Assembly: GCA_020636315.1 (NCBI GenBank)
Contig: JACJYA010000015.1
Span: forward strand, 62,001 to 126,000
Reading direction: 5' to 3'
From: Lewinellaceae bacterium
GTDB taxonomy: Bacteria; Bacteroidota; Bacteroidia; Chitinophagales; Saprospiraceae
DNA: 64,000 nucleotides
Position numbers and translations under genes: made by a program. A model generated the notes under the pieces. It did no database searches. It saw only the letters and a list, made by a program, of their open reading frames with translations, and was not told the origin of the DNA. Shown in pieces: positions 44,252 through 52,375 of the stretch. How positions within the stretch are numbered: the stretch's first letter is position 1; every line of letters starts with the position of its first letter.

Positions 44252-45568
44252 CTACCCCTCCACCCGCCTGACCTGCGCCCCCAGCACCCGCAGGCGCTCA
44301 TCGATGGCTTCATAACCGCGGTCGATCTGGTGAATGTTGTGAATAATGCTCTTCCCTTTGGCGGAAAGGGCGGCGATGAGTAGCGCCACTCCCGCCCGGA
44401 TATCCGGGGAGCTCATCTCGATGCCGCGAAGCTGATGGCGACGGCCCAGGCCGATAACCGTTGCCCGGTGGGGGTCGCAGAGGATGATCTGTGCTCCCAT
44501 GTCTATCAGCTTATCGACGAAGAAAAGGCGGCTTTCGAACATCTTTTGATGGACCAGCACGCTGCCTTTGGCCTGAGTGGCCACCACCAGCACGATGCTC
44601 ATCAGGTCGGGGGTGAATCCCGGCCAGGGTGCATCGTAGATGGTCATAATGGAGCCATCGATGAAGGTTTGTATTTCGTACTCTTCCTGCCTGGGAATGA
44701 AAATATCATCTCCTCTGAACTCCATTTCGATTCCCATGCGCTCAAAGGCCCTCGGGATGATGCCCAGTTCCTCTACCATTGCTTCTTTAATGGTTATCTC
44801 TGACTGGGTCATGGCGGCCAGGCCGATGAAGCTGCCAATCTCGATCATATCGGGAAGCAGGCGGTGTTCGGTACCCTTCAGTTCCCGGACCCCCCGGATG
44901 GTGAGCAGGTTGGAGCCGATACCAGAGATCTCCGCTCCCATTCGGTTGAGCATCCGGCACAATTGCTGGACATAAGGCTCACAGGCGGCATTATAGATCT
45001 GGGTGGCGCCTTCCGCCAACACAGCGGCCATCACCACGTTGGCGGTGCCGGTGACGGAGATCTCGTCCATCAGAATGTAAGTACCCTTGAGGTGAGGAGC
45101 CGCTACGTCGTATTGATGGAGGCCGGGGTTGTAGGTAAAGGCCGCCCCCAGTTTTTCCAGGCCGAGGAAATGGGTATCGAGACGACGGCGGCCGATCTTA
45201 TCTCCTCCCGGTTTGGGCAGGATGGCCCTTCCGAAGCGGGCCAGCAGGGGGGCAATGAGCATGACCGAACCCCGGATGCGGCTTGCTGTCTGTCGGAATT
45301 CCCCGGATGCGAAATAATCCAGGTTGATGTCCTTGGCCTGAAAACAGAATTCCTTCTTGGCAACCTGCTCGACGGAAACCCCCAGCCCTCTCATCAGTCC
45401 AATCAAAAGGTTGACGTCCAGAATATCCGGTATGTTGGAAATAGTAACTTTTTCCGAAGTGAGTAACGTGGCGCAGATCACCTGCAGGGCTTCGTTTTTG
45501 GCGCCCTGTGGAATGATTTCCCCTTTTAAAGGCTTACCGCCGATAACTTCAAATGCGTCTAGGGACAT
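44252..45568 (-). CDS. murA: UDP-N-acetylglucosamine 1-carboxyvinyltransferase, Asp-type
   Basis: 438 aa, full-length EPSP-synthase fold. Lys in PQGAKNEAL (K24) is the conserved substrate lysine. The loop that in E. coli reads PGGC115xIG is here PGGDKIGRRRLD, so the fosfomycin-reactive Cys is Asp123. First committed step of peptidoglycan synthesis (PEP + UDP-GlcNAc), in the cytosol. Downstream of glmS and DUF4290 on the same strand, so the block supplies and uses UDP-GlcNAc. Asp-type MurA enzymes are fosfomycin-insensitive in Mycobacterium and Chlamydia; the same is expected here. Confidence 0.96.
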   Translation of the reverse strand: MSLDAFEVIGGKPLKGEIIPQGAKNEALQVICATLLTSEKVTISNIPDILDVNLLIGLMRGLGVSVEQVAKKEFCFQAKDINLDYFASGEFRQTASRIRGSVMLIAPLLARFGRAILPKPGGDKIGRRRLDTHFLGLEKLGAAFTYNPGLHQYDVAAPHLKGTYILMDEISVTGTANVVMAAVLAEGATQIYNAACEPYVQQLCRMLNRMGAEISGIGSNLLTIRGVRELKGTEHRLLPDMIEIGSFIGLAAMTQSEITIKEAMVEELGIIPRAFERMGIEMEFRGDDIFIPRQEEYEIQTFIDGSIMTIYDAPWPGFTPDLMSIVLVVATQAKGSVLVHQKMFESRLFFVDKLIDMGAQIILCDPHRATVIGLGRRHQLRGIEMSSPDIRAGVALLIAALSAKGKSIIHNIHQIDRGYEAIDERLRVLGAQVRRVEG

Positions 45569-45584
45569 AATTAATTATACCTTC

Positions 45585-46265
45585 CTACTTCTTTCTTCGG
45601 TAATTGCGACGTGGCTTATCACCGGGCCTGCCTCCGCTGTTGTCCCTGTCTCTGTCTCTGGAAGAAGAGGCCCGCTTGCGGCGGCGGCCCGAACCGGAAA
45701 GGTGGTCAATGGAGGCGTTGTCATCCAGAGAAAGTTGTCCGTTGGAAAGTGATTCCAGGTCTCCTTTTATGATGTCGTCGCTAACGTAATGTTCTTTATT
45801 CCAGGTGCGGTAGGCCAGCTTCATATAAGAACCGATCACGGCGACAAAGCCATCCCGTTTGGGGCCTTCAGGCATAGACAACGCCTTTTTGATCAGTTGC
45901 TGTACATTGTGGCCATAGTGGCGGAACTTGGCCTCCATGACGGGGTAGGCCACCTTTTCCGGCCGCTTACGGCTGTCTTCCGGCCGCGGTTTCTGGCCGC
46001 TGGGCGGAGTAACGTCCAACTCGTATTTGGCGATGCGGAAAACGTGTTTCCAGAGGCGGTCGCGATAGTCGTCGATATTTCGGCTCTGGGGATGCATTTG
46101 TTGCATCAGGTCAACTACAGCTTCGACAAATTTCTGACGAAATGCGGGGTCTTCTATCGTCTTGGCGTGGTTGATCAGTTTCTGGACGTTGCGCCCATAT
46201 TCCGGGATGATAAGGTCTTCACGAGCGGAATTGTACTCCATCCCATCGGTTATCAGATCACTCAT
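45585..46265 (-). CDS. DUF4290 family protein
   Basis: 226 aa. GMEYNSAREDLIIPEYGRNVQKLINHAKTIED...DYRDRLWKHVFRIAKYELDV is the DUF4290 signature, a Bacteroidota family usually encoded beside murA. Soluble and helical up to ~180, then a basic, low-complexity tail (SGSGRRRKRASSSRDRDRD...RRNYRRKK) that is probably disordered and could bind nucleic acid. It starts 14 bp after the glmS stop and ends 16 bp before murA, so all three form an operon. Molecular role unknown. Confidence 0.9.
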   Translation of the reverse strand: MSDLITDGMEYNSAREDLIIPEYGRNVQKLINHAKTIEDPAFRQKFVEAVVDLMQQMHPQSRNIDDYRDRLWKHVFRIAKYELDVTPPSGQKPRPEDSRKRPEKVAYPVMEAKFRHYGHNVQQLIKKALSMPEGPKRDGFVAVIGSYMKLAYRTWNKEHYVSDDIIKGDLESLSNGQLSLDDNASIDHLSGSGRRRKRASSSRDRDRDNSGGRPGDKPRRNYRRKK

Positions 46266-46279
46266 ATTTTCGTTTTTAC

Positions 46280-48118
46280 TTATTCTACGGTTACAGATTT
46301 TGCCAGGTTTCTCGGTTGGTCAACATTACAACCCCGCATTACCGCAATATGGTAAGAGAGCAGTTGCAATGGGATAACAGAGAGCAGGGGAGTAAGCGGT
46401 TCTTCCGTGTCCGGGATCTCGATGGTGTAGTCCGCCATCTGGCTGATGACCTCGTCTCCTTCGGTGACAACGGCGATGACCATACCCTTGCGGGCTTTAA
46501 CTTCCTGTATGTTGCTGGCGATCTTGTCGTAAGCGCTTTTATTGGTGGCAATGACGAAAACCGGCATTTGCTCATCAATCAGGGCGATAGGGCCGTGTTT
46601 CATTTCCGCGGCCGGATAGCCCTCAGCGTGGATATAGGAAATTTCTTTGAGTTTGAGTGCACCTTCCAGTGCTACCGGGAAGTTGTACCCTCTTCCAAGG
46701 TAGAGGGCGTTGTGCTTATCTTTTATTTCGCTTGCAATATACTTAATCTGTTCGTCGTATTCCAGCACCTTTTGCACTTTATTTGGGATGATGGCCAACT
46801 CGCTGGCCAACTGCCGGAAATACGATTTGGAAATGGTGCCGCGCCGTTCGGCCAGGCTGAGCGCCATCATGGCCAGCAAAGTTACCTGCCCGGTAAAGGC
46901 CTTGGTGGAAGCGACGCCGATCTCCGGGCCGGCATGAATGTAGGAGCCGGCATCTGTGATCCGTGCAATGGAAGAGCCCACGGCATTGACAATGCCATAG
47001 GCCAGGGCCCCTTTTTCTTTCGCCAGTTCGAGCGCCGCCAGCGTATCGGCCGTTTCGCCCGACTGGGAAATGGCGATCACCACATCTTCCTCCGTAATGA
47101 TGGGGTTTCGGTAACGCAATTCTGAGGCGTATTCTACCTCTACGGGGATGCGCGCCAGGTCTTCAAAAAGGTACTCTCCGATAAGGCCCGAATGCCAGGA
47201 AGTTCCACAGGCGGCAATAATGAAACGCCGGGCCTGGACAATGCGGTTGATGTGTTCTTCCATCCCTCCCAGGAGCACCAGCCCCTGCTCAACATTGACG
47301 CGGCCCCGCATACAGTCGGCAATGGTCGCCGGCTGCTCGTAGATCTCCTTAAGCATGAAGTACTCAAAACCTCCCTTCTCCAGCATTTCGATCTCCATAT
47401 CGAGCTCATGGATATAAGGCGTCTGCACCTCATTTTCCATGGTCTTCACCTGAAGGCCGCCGGAACGCCGGACGACGGCGATCTCCTCGTCATTGAGATA
47501 GACTACCGTCCGGGTATGCTCAATGATGGGAGTGGCGTCGGAAGCCAGAAAGAATTCCTCTTCGCCCACCCCAATGACCAGCGGGCTGGCCTTGCGGGCA
47601 GCGACCAGTTTATCGGGGTCTTCCCTGTCCATAACAACAATGGCGTAAGCGCCGACCACTCTTGTCAGGGCGATTCGAACCGCCTCTTCAACGGGAAGGT
47701 TATCGCGGTTCTGTATTTCCTCAATGAGGTGCACGAGCACCTCTGTATCCGTCTCGCTTTTGAAGGAATGGCCTTCCTTCTCAAGGGCAGTTTTGAGCAG
47801 GGCGTAATTTTCGATAATACCGTTATGGACGAGCACCAGCCTGCCGTTGCCCGAACGATGGGGGTGGGCATTGATATCATCGGGCGGCCCGTGAGTAGCC
47901 CAGCGGGTATGTCCTATACCGATCGTGCTGTCTTTGGAAGCCTGCCGGGAAAAGGCCTCCAGGTCCTGGACTTTCCCCTTCTTTTTGAACACCTTGATGC
48001 CTCCGTTGAGAATGGCTATACCAGCGCTGTCATAACCGCGGTATTCCAGCCGTTTCAGGCCTTTTACCAAAAGGGGATAAGCTTGCTTTGGGCCAAGGTA
48101 CGCAACAATACCACACAT
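46280..48118 (-). CDS. glmS: Glutamine--fructose-6-phosphate transaminase (isomerizing)
   Basis: 612 aa, full length. N-terminal Ntn glutaminase with catalytic Cys2 (MCGIVAYLG), followed by two SIS domains (ACGTSWHSGLIGEYLFE; ISQSGETADTLAALELAK) and the C-terminal sequence ending NVDQPRNLAKSVTVE, as usual. Makes glucosamine-6-phosphate, the entry to UDP-GlcNAc. Co-directional with DUF4290 and murA, which would co-ordinate precursor supply. The upstream 53 bp are too short for a glmS ribozyme. Confidence 0.98.
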   Translation of the reverse strand: MCGIVAYLGPKQAYPLLVKGLKRLEYRGYDSAGIAILNGGIKVFKKKGKVQDLEAFSRQASKDSTIGIGHTRWATHGPPDDINAHPHRSGNGRLVLVHNGIIENYALLKTALEKEGHSFKSETDTEVLVHLIEEIQNRDNLPVEEAVRIALTRVVGAYAIVVMDREDPDKLVAARKASPLVIGVGEEEFFLASDATPIIEHTRTVVYLNDEEIAVVRRSGGLQVKTMENEVQTPYIHELDMEIEMLEKGGFEYFMLKEIYEQPATIADCMRGRVNVEQGLVLLGGMEEHINRIVQARRFIIAACGTSWHSGLIGEYLFEDLARIPVEVEYASELRYRNPIITEEDVVIAISQSGETADTLAALELAKEKGALAYGIVNAVGSSIARITDAGSYIHAGPEIGVASTKAFTGQVTLLAMMALSLAERRGTISKSYFRQLASELAIIPNKVQKVLEYDEQIKYIASEIKDKHNALYLGRGYNFPVALEGALKLKEISYIHAEGYPAAEMKHGPIALIDEQMPVFVIATNKSAYDKIASNIQEVKARKGMVIAVVTEGDEVISQMADYTIEIPDTEEPLTPLLSVIPLQLLSYHIAVMRGCNVDQPRNLAKSVTVE

Positions 48119-48171
48119 GATTCTTCTATATTTTTCGGTTTTCGGGCTAAAGGCCTTCCGGTATGAAATAT

Positions 48172-49518
48172 TTAAGGTTTCGTGTAAGCTATTTTCAACT
48201 TCATACCGTACTGAGGATGCTTGCCCCCATACAAAACAGAACGGGAAGCCGTTTCGGCTTTTTGTAAGGGAGAAATGTACAACACCTTCTCCCGGTTGCC
48301 GTCGATAACGTCCTGGAGATGAGCTGTGAGGTTCATCTTGTAAACGGTAGGCCCACCATTGGGATCCAGTATTGGGGTTCCTCCGAACAGATCTTTCAGG
48401 CTGCGGTTCTGGGATAAAATGATCCCGATATCCTCAATAACGACCGGCAAGCCGTCACTGCCAGGGGTAGTCAGGATCAGTTGCGGGATGGGGCCGAAGT
48501 CGTTATCATCTTCTTCCAGGCTGGCGACATAGACCTCCAGCTCGGCCTTGTTGATTACCAGCCCCTGAAAATCGGCCACATCAGGGATCTCCAGTTTGGC
48601 CTCCAGCCCACTCATGCCCTGTACGAAAATGAGGCTGTCACCAAGCTGGGGGCTGTCCAGGAAAGGAGCAACCGGAGCGCCTTCATAATCGTGGCTGTAA
48701 TGAGTGAACCTTACGGTCGCCTGAAGGTCAAAATCATAAAGGAAGCGCCTGGGCTCACCACCGGGCGACTGGCGATAGTACAGATAGATCCCGGCGTCTG
48801 GCGAAAGAAGGTCAAAGCTGAGCATTCCTTCATTCTCGGTAGAAGGGCTGAGCAGTAAACCCTTAAAAGCATCCAGGAACAGGCTGTCGCTCTCATAAAC
48901 CGTACTGTCCAACCCGATGAAGTAATCTGCCAACGCCTCCCCGAAGTGGATCCTGTAGTGCGGAAATTTTACCATCACCGTATCCGTGCCTTCGTAATCG
49001 ATGAATTCCAGGCTGTCGATTTTTATATTTGCCTGAGCGCTGCCAATGGGCATGGGTTCGGCCATCACTTCCTGGTTGGAATAGTACTCTTCGTCATTCG
49101 TGAGGACTTCCGCCAGTTGATACACTTCTATTCCAAACTCCTTTCCACCCGCTTTGCCGTAAAAATGATCGATATCATAGGGCAATACCAACACAATGGA
49201 ATCGACTACGGTGCTATCGCCAAAGTCAGGACTTATGCTCTGAGGATACACCTGAGCATAAATACTCGAAGAAGAACGGCCAAAAACAGGGTCGGTGAAA
49301 TTTCCGAACAGGTAATAATCCAACTGGCTGGAAGTGAAAGGAGAATATGTCCTTATTGAATCATTAATAAAAGAAGAAGATGAGATCGAAAGGGTATCTG
49401 AGAATCCCACATCGACTCTGTCATCATCCAGCAGCCCGGCGCCCACCAAAGTGGGGTCTGAACAGGAAAAGACGGTTAAGAGTACAGCTAAAGCTAAGAC
49501 AATGGAAGTTAGTCTCAT
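48172..49518 (-). CDS. DUF4270 family lipoprotein
   Basis: 448 aa. Lipoprotein signal MRLTSIVLALAVLLTVFSC (lipobox VFSC). The start of the mature protein, DPTLVGAGLLDDDRVDVGFSDT, then YLFGNFTDPVFGRSSSSIYAQVYP, is the DUF4270 pattern (large beta-rich Bacteroidota lipoproteins). The place between glmS and a GT5 gene is, to my knowledge, conserved in the phylum. Expected on the envelope surface; function unknown. Same strand as glmS, 53 bp apart. Confidence 0.9.
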   Translation of the reverse strand: MRLTSIVLALAVLLTVFSCSDPTLVGAGLLDDDRVDVGFSDTLSISSSSFINDSIRTYSPFTSSQLDYYLFGNFTDPVFGRSSSSIYAQVYPQSISPDFGDSTVVDSIVLVLPYDIDHFYGKAGGKEFGIEVYQLAEVLTNDEEYYSNQEVMAEPMPIGSAQANIKIDSLEFIDYEGTDTVMVKFPHYRIHFGEALADYFIGLDSTVYESDSLFLDAFKGLLLSPSTENEGMLSFDLLSPDAGIYLYYRQSPGGEPRRFLYDFDLQATVRFTHYSHDYEGAPVAPFLDSPQLGDSLIFVQGMSGLEAKLEIPDVADFQGLVINKAELEVYVASLEEDDNDFGPIPQLILTTPGSDGLPVVIEDIGIILSQNRSLKDLFGGTPILDPNGGPTVYKMNLTAHLQDVIDGNREKVLYISPLQKAETASRSVLYGGKHPQYGMKLKIAYTKP

Positions 49519-49667
49519 AAAGTTTTTTCAGTTTTGCCATTAGTATTTGAATGATCTCCTCGGCTACAGGCAGAACCAGGGCAGCCCGTACAAATAGGCC
49601 CGGTGGCCGGTATAATAGCCCGGCAAGCCTGCAGGTTTCGCTTTTAAAACTAATGGCTAAAGGAAAA

Positions 49668-49717
49668 TGCCTTACCACACCTAACGACAAGCATTTGCAA
49701 AGTAGTGTGGTAAGGCA
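49668..49717 (-). terminator. 13-bp palindrome between GT5 and DUF4270 genes
   Basis: Perfect arms TGCCTTACCACAC / GTGTGGTAAGGCA around a 24-nt loop, about 50 bp after the GT5 gene stop; followed by TTTTCC on the minus strand. Probable terminator. Confidence 0.5.
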
Positions 49718-49764
49718 AAGCCGGCAGGCAGCTTTGGATGCCGGCAGGTATTATGGTTGTCAGC

Positions 49765-50592
49765 TTATTTGCCCTCTTCTACCTCTTCGGTAGTGAGCGA
49801 GTTGTAAAACTCGAGATAGGCATCCAGGTTTTCTCCGTCACTCAGGTAGCCCATCACGGGTTTGTCTATGCCGCTGAGTGCTTTGGAAACGGATTCGCCG
49901 ACTTTTTCGCTGCCGATCACCAGAGCGTCAGCGTAGGAAATGGCGCCCTTGTGAAGAGTGACGCCACTGCCGTTCTGATAGGCTTTAAGATCGTCTTCAT
50001 TCAGGTTGTTGATCGAAGCTTTGGCAACGAATTTATCGGTAAAGGATTTATCCAGAGCATTGTCATAAATAGAATAGACCACTTTAGAGTTCTGGAAAAG
50101 AGGTTCATTCTTGTATGCGGTCTTGAGGTAAAGGGGAATTAGGCTGGTCATCCAGCCATGGCAGTGAATAATATCCGGCGGCCAGCCAAATTTTTTCACC
50201 GTTTCAATGACGCCTTTGCAGAAAAATACCATGCGGTCGGGGTTGTCGTCGAACGGCTCGCCCTGCTCGTCGGTAAAGATTCTCTTGCGCTTGAAGAAGT
50301 CTTCATTATCGAGGAAATAGACCTGCATGCGGGCCTCCGGCAAAGAGGCGACCTTGATGATCAGTGGAAAGTCATCGTCATCAACAATGATGTTCATACC
50401 GGAAAGGCGGACGACTTCATGCAGCCGGTGCCTGCGCTCATTGATGGTGCCGAAACGGGGCATGAGCACGCGGATTTCCATGCCGTTTTCCTGAATATGT
50501 TGCGGAAGCTTTCGGGCTATATTGGATATTTCGGAGAGTGCGGTATATGGATGCATTTCCTGCGTTACGATCAGCACTTTCTTTTTACTCAT
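49765..50592 (-). CDS. Glycogen/starch synthase-like protein (GT5 N-terminal domain only)
   Basis: 275 aa. Matches only the N-terminal Rossmann half of GlgA: VLIVTQEMHPYTALSEISNIARKLPQHIQENGMEIRVLMPRFG ... DNEDFFKRKRIFTD...DNPDRMVFFCKGVIETVKKFGWPPDIIHCHGWMTSLIPLYLKT. The usual ADP-glucose-binding KTGGL is replaced by TALSE, and the C-terminal GT1-like domain is absent, so ordinary glycogen synthase activity is doubtful. This short form is widespread in Bacteroidota and sits beside panC/panD. Own promoter core at 50648-50655. Confidence 0.85.
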   Translation of the reverse strand: MSKKKVLIVTQEMHPYTALSEISNIARKLPQHIQENGMEIRVLMPRFGTINERRHRLHEVVRLSGMNIIVDDDDFPLIIKVASLPEARMQVYFLDNEDFFKRKRIFTDEQGEPFDDNPDRMVFFCKGVIETVKKFGWPPDIIHCHGWMTSLIPLYLKTAYKNEPLFQNSKVVYSIYDNALDKSFTDKFVAKASINNLNEDDLKAYQNGSGVTLHKGAISYADALVIGSEKVGESVSKALSGIDKPVMGYLSDGENLDAYLEFYNSLTTEEVEEGK

Positions 50593-50647
50593 AGAAAAAA
50601 ATATTTAAGGAAAAACTATTTCTCCAAAGGTTCAAGGAACAAGACTG

Positions 50648-50655
50648 CAAATTTA
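50648..50655 (-). promoter_or_regulatory. -7 promoter core TAAATTTG for the GT5 gene
   Basis: TAAATTTGCAGTC on the minus strand, 56 bp before the ATG; matches the phylum consensus. Confidence 0.5.
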
Positions 50656-50842
50656 GCAAAAATTCGCTGATTTTCCTGTATTTACGCTGAACTTAATACT
50701 CTGTTAACAAAAACGCCTATATTAGCATATTGGTTTTTCAGGCCCTCAATCGGAAGGCTAAAAATTTTGCAGAACCGGCTTTTCGTTCAGGTGGAAAACC
50801 ATCTGTACAGCCCGGGACAGAGCAAAAAATCAGCCCAGTCAA

Positions 50843-51691
50843 ATGTATCTTTTCAAAAAAATCAGTACTCTGAGGCAGTTCCTGGAACATTACCGGAACA
50901 AGAACCGGCTTATTGGGTTTGTTCCCACCATGGGAGCGTTACATGAAGGGCACCTCTCACTCGTTCGCCAGTCCCTGGAAACCACTCAATGTACTGTCTG
51001 CAGTATCTTTGTCAACCCCACCCAGTTCAACGAGTCCACCGACCTGGAAAAATACCCCCGCACCCCGGCTAAAGACCTGACGATGCTCTACGAGGTTGGC
51101 TGCCACGCCGTTTTTATGCCTTCCGCTGAAGAAGTTTACCCCCCCGGGCTGGATACAAGTGTCAACCTCGATTTCGGAGCTCTGGCCCAACCTATGGAGG
51201 GCCGCTTTCGGCCCGGCCATTTTCATGGCGTTGCGCAGGTGGTAAAACGGTTGCTCGACATCGTTGAGCCAGGCAGGCTTTTCATGGGGCAGAAAGATTA
51301 CCAGCAATTCCTCATCATTCGGTACATGGCCGAAGCCCTTTCCCTCCCTACAGAGGTGGTGATGTGCCCCATCGTCCGCGAAAAGAACGGCCTGGCCATG
51401 AGTTCCCGCAATCAACGGCTAAGCCCGGAGCAACGCGAACAGGCTGCAGCCTTATACCAGGCTCTGCGGCACGCCTCCCGGTGGGCAGAAGAATTTCCTC
51501 CGCGCGAAGTGGAACGAAAAGCCCTGGAACAGTTGCATCAACCCGGCCTTGAACCGGAGTATTTCCAACTCGTCGATGGAAACACCCTGCAACCTGTCGA
51601 AGACTATGAAAGCCCTGCCTCCATCATTGCCTGCGCCGCTCTCTGGACAGGAGGCGTCCGGCTGATCGACAACCTGATACTAAAAGGCTAA
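50843..51691 (+). CDS. panC: Pantoate--beta-alanine ligase
   Basis: 282 aa. PTMGALHEGHLSLVRQS (ATP-binding HxGH at about 34-37), VNPTQFNESTDLEKYPRT, FRPGHFHGVAQVVKRLLDIV, GQKDYQQFLIIRYMAE and CPIVREKNGLAMSSRN (KMSKS-like region) are all present. Joins pantoate and beta-alanine; the beta-alanine comes from PanD, encoded next. Divergent from the GT5 gene. Confidence 0.97.
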   Translation: MYLFKKISTLRQFLEHYRNKNRLIGFVPTMGALHEGHLSLVRQSLETTQCTVCSIFVNPTQFNESTDLEKYPRTPAKDLTMLYEVGCHAVFMPSAEEVYPPGLDTSVNLDFGALAQPMEGRFRPGHFHGVAQVVKRLLDIVEPGRLFMGQKDYQQFLIIRYMAEALSLPTEVVMCPIVREKNGLAMSSRNQRLSPEQREQAAALYQALRHASRWAEEFPPREVERKALEQLHQPGLEPEYFQLVDGNTLQPVEDYESPASIIACAALWTGGVRLIDNLILKG

Positions 51692-51711
51692 CTTTTCTTC
51701 TTTCTATCTCT

Positions 51712-51719
51712 TATCTTTG
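51712..51719 (+). promoter_or_regulatory. -7 promoter core TATCTTTG for panD
   Basis: TATCTTTGCGCCCG, 21 bp after the panC stop and 137 bp before panD, giving panD its own transcript with a ~130-nt leader. Confidence 0.5.
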
Positions 51720-51783
51720 CGCCCGAAATAAGCGGGCCCGGCCGTAACCAACAACCTTTCGCAATAAAGTTTTGTTCCTATTG

Positions 51784-51814
51784 GGTAATAAGCCCCACGT
51801 CGGGCTCAATTACC
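51784..51814 (+). promoter_or_regulatory. Hairpin in the panD leader
   Basis: GGTAAT-aa-GCCC / GGGC-tca-ATTACC, a two-part stem with a 6-nt loop, 42 bp before the ATG. It could affect panD expression; no known riboswitch recognised. Confidence 0.35.
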
Positions 51815-51855
51815 ATAATTTGAGCGTAAAAACAGAATTTTATCTTTTTTGAACC

Positions 51856-52203
51856 ATGATGATACAACGGTTTAAATCCAAGATACACCGCGTAAAAGTC
51901 ACTCAGGCCGACCTGAATTACGTGGGAAGCATCACCATCGATGAAGACCTGATGGACGCGGCCGGCCTGATCGACGGCGAAAAGGTGCAGGTGGTGAACA
52001 ACAATAATGGGGAACGCCTGGAAACCTACGTCATTCCCGGCGAACGGGGCTCGGGGGTGATCTGCCTGAACGGGGCTGCTGCCCGCCGCGCCCAGGTGGG
52101 AGATTTGGTCATCATAATCTCTTATGCCTGGATGGATTTCGAGGAGGCAAAGGCCTTCCAGCCCAAAGTCGTTTTCCCGGATGAGAACAACAGGCTGCCT
52201 TGA
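51856..52203 (+). CDS. panD: Aspartate 1-decarboxylase
   Basis: 115 aa. Self-cleavage site Gly-Ser in YVGSITID (S25-region), which creates the pyruvoyl group. Further family landmarks: IDGEKVQVVNNNNGERLETYVIPGERGSGVICLNGAAARRAQVGDLVIIISYAWM. Converts aspartate to beta-alanine for pantothenate. The PanZ/PanM maturation factor is not needed in most bacteria and none is seen. Separate promoter core upstream. Confidence 0.96.
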   Translation: MMIQRFKSKIHRVKVTQADLNYVGSITIDEDLMDAAGLIDGEKVQVVNNNNGERLETYVIPGERGSGVICLNGAAARRAQVGDLVIIISYAWMDFEEAKAFQPKVVFPDENNRLP

Positions 52204-52216
52204 GAGAACATGCTGA

Positions 52217-52371
52217 GGCTGTCTCAAAAGATGAAATGAAAATGTTGCAGCCTAACAATCTTTTGTTTTTCGCTGCCCGCCCGGTTCTCCCCTTGGGGGA
52301 GTTAGAGGGGCTGGGCGGGCAGCGAAATATTATTTGGTAGTATTTTTCAATTCTTTACTCATGAGACAGCC
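52217..52371. mobile_element. MITE-like nested palindrome
   Basis: Outer perfect inverted repeat GGCTGTCTCA (52217-52226) / TGAGACAGCC (52362-52371), a terminal sequence seen at the ends of several IS families. An inner 14-bp stem lies at 52269-52282 / 52313-52326, with CTCCCC/GGGGAG at its tip. Length 155 bp, no ORF. No convincing target duplication. It ends 4 bp before the stop of the convergent E1 gene, so it may now serve as a bidirectional terminator. Confidence 0.5.
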
Positions 52372-52375
52372 CCGA

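Noticed and set aside
48119..48171. glmS ribozyme upstream of glmS
   Set aside because: Only 53 bp separate glmS from the upstream DUF4270 gene's end and the sequence has no ribozyme core; this class is not known in Bacteroidota.
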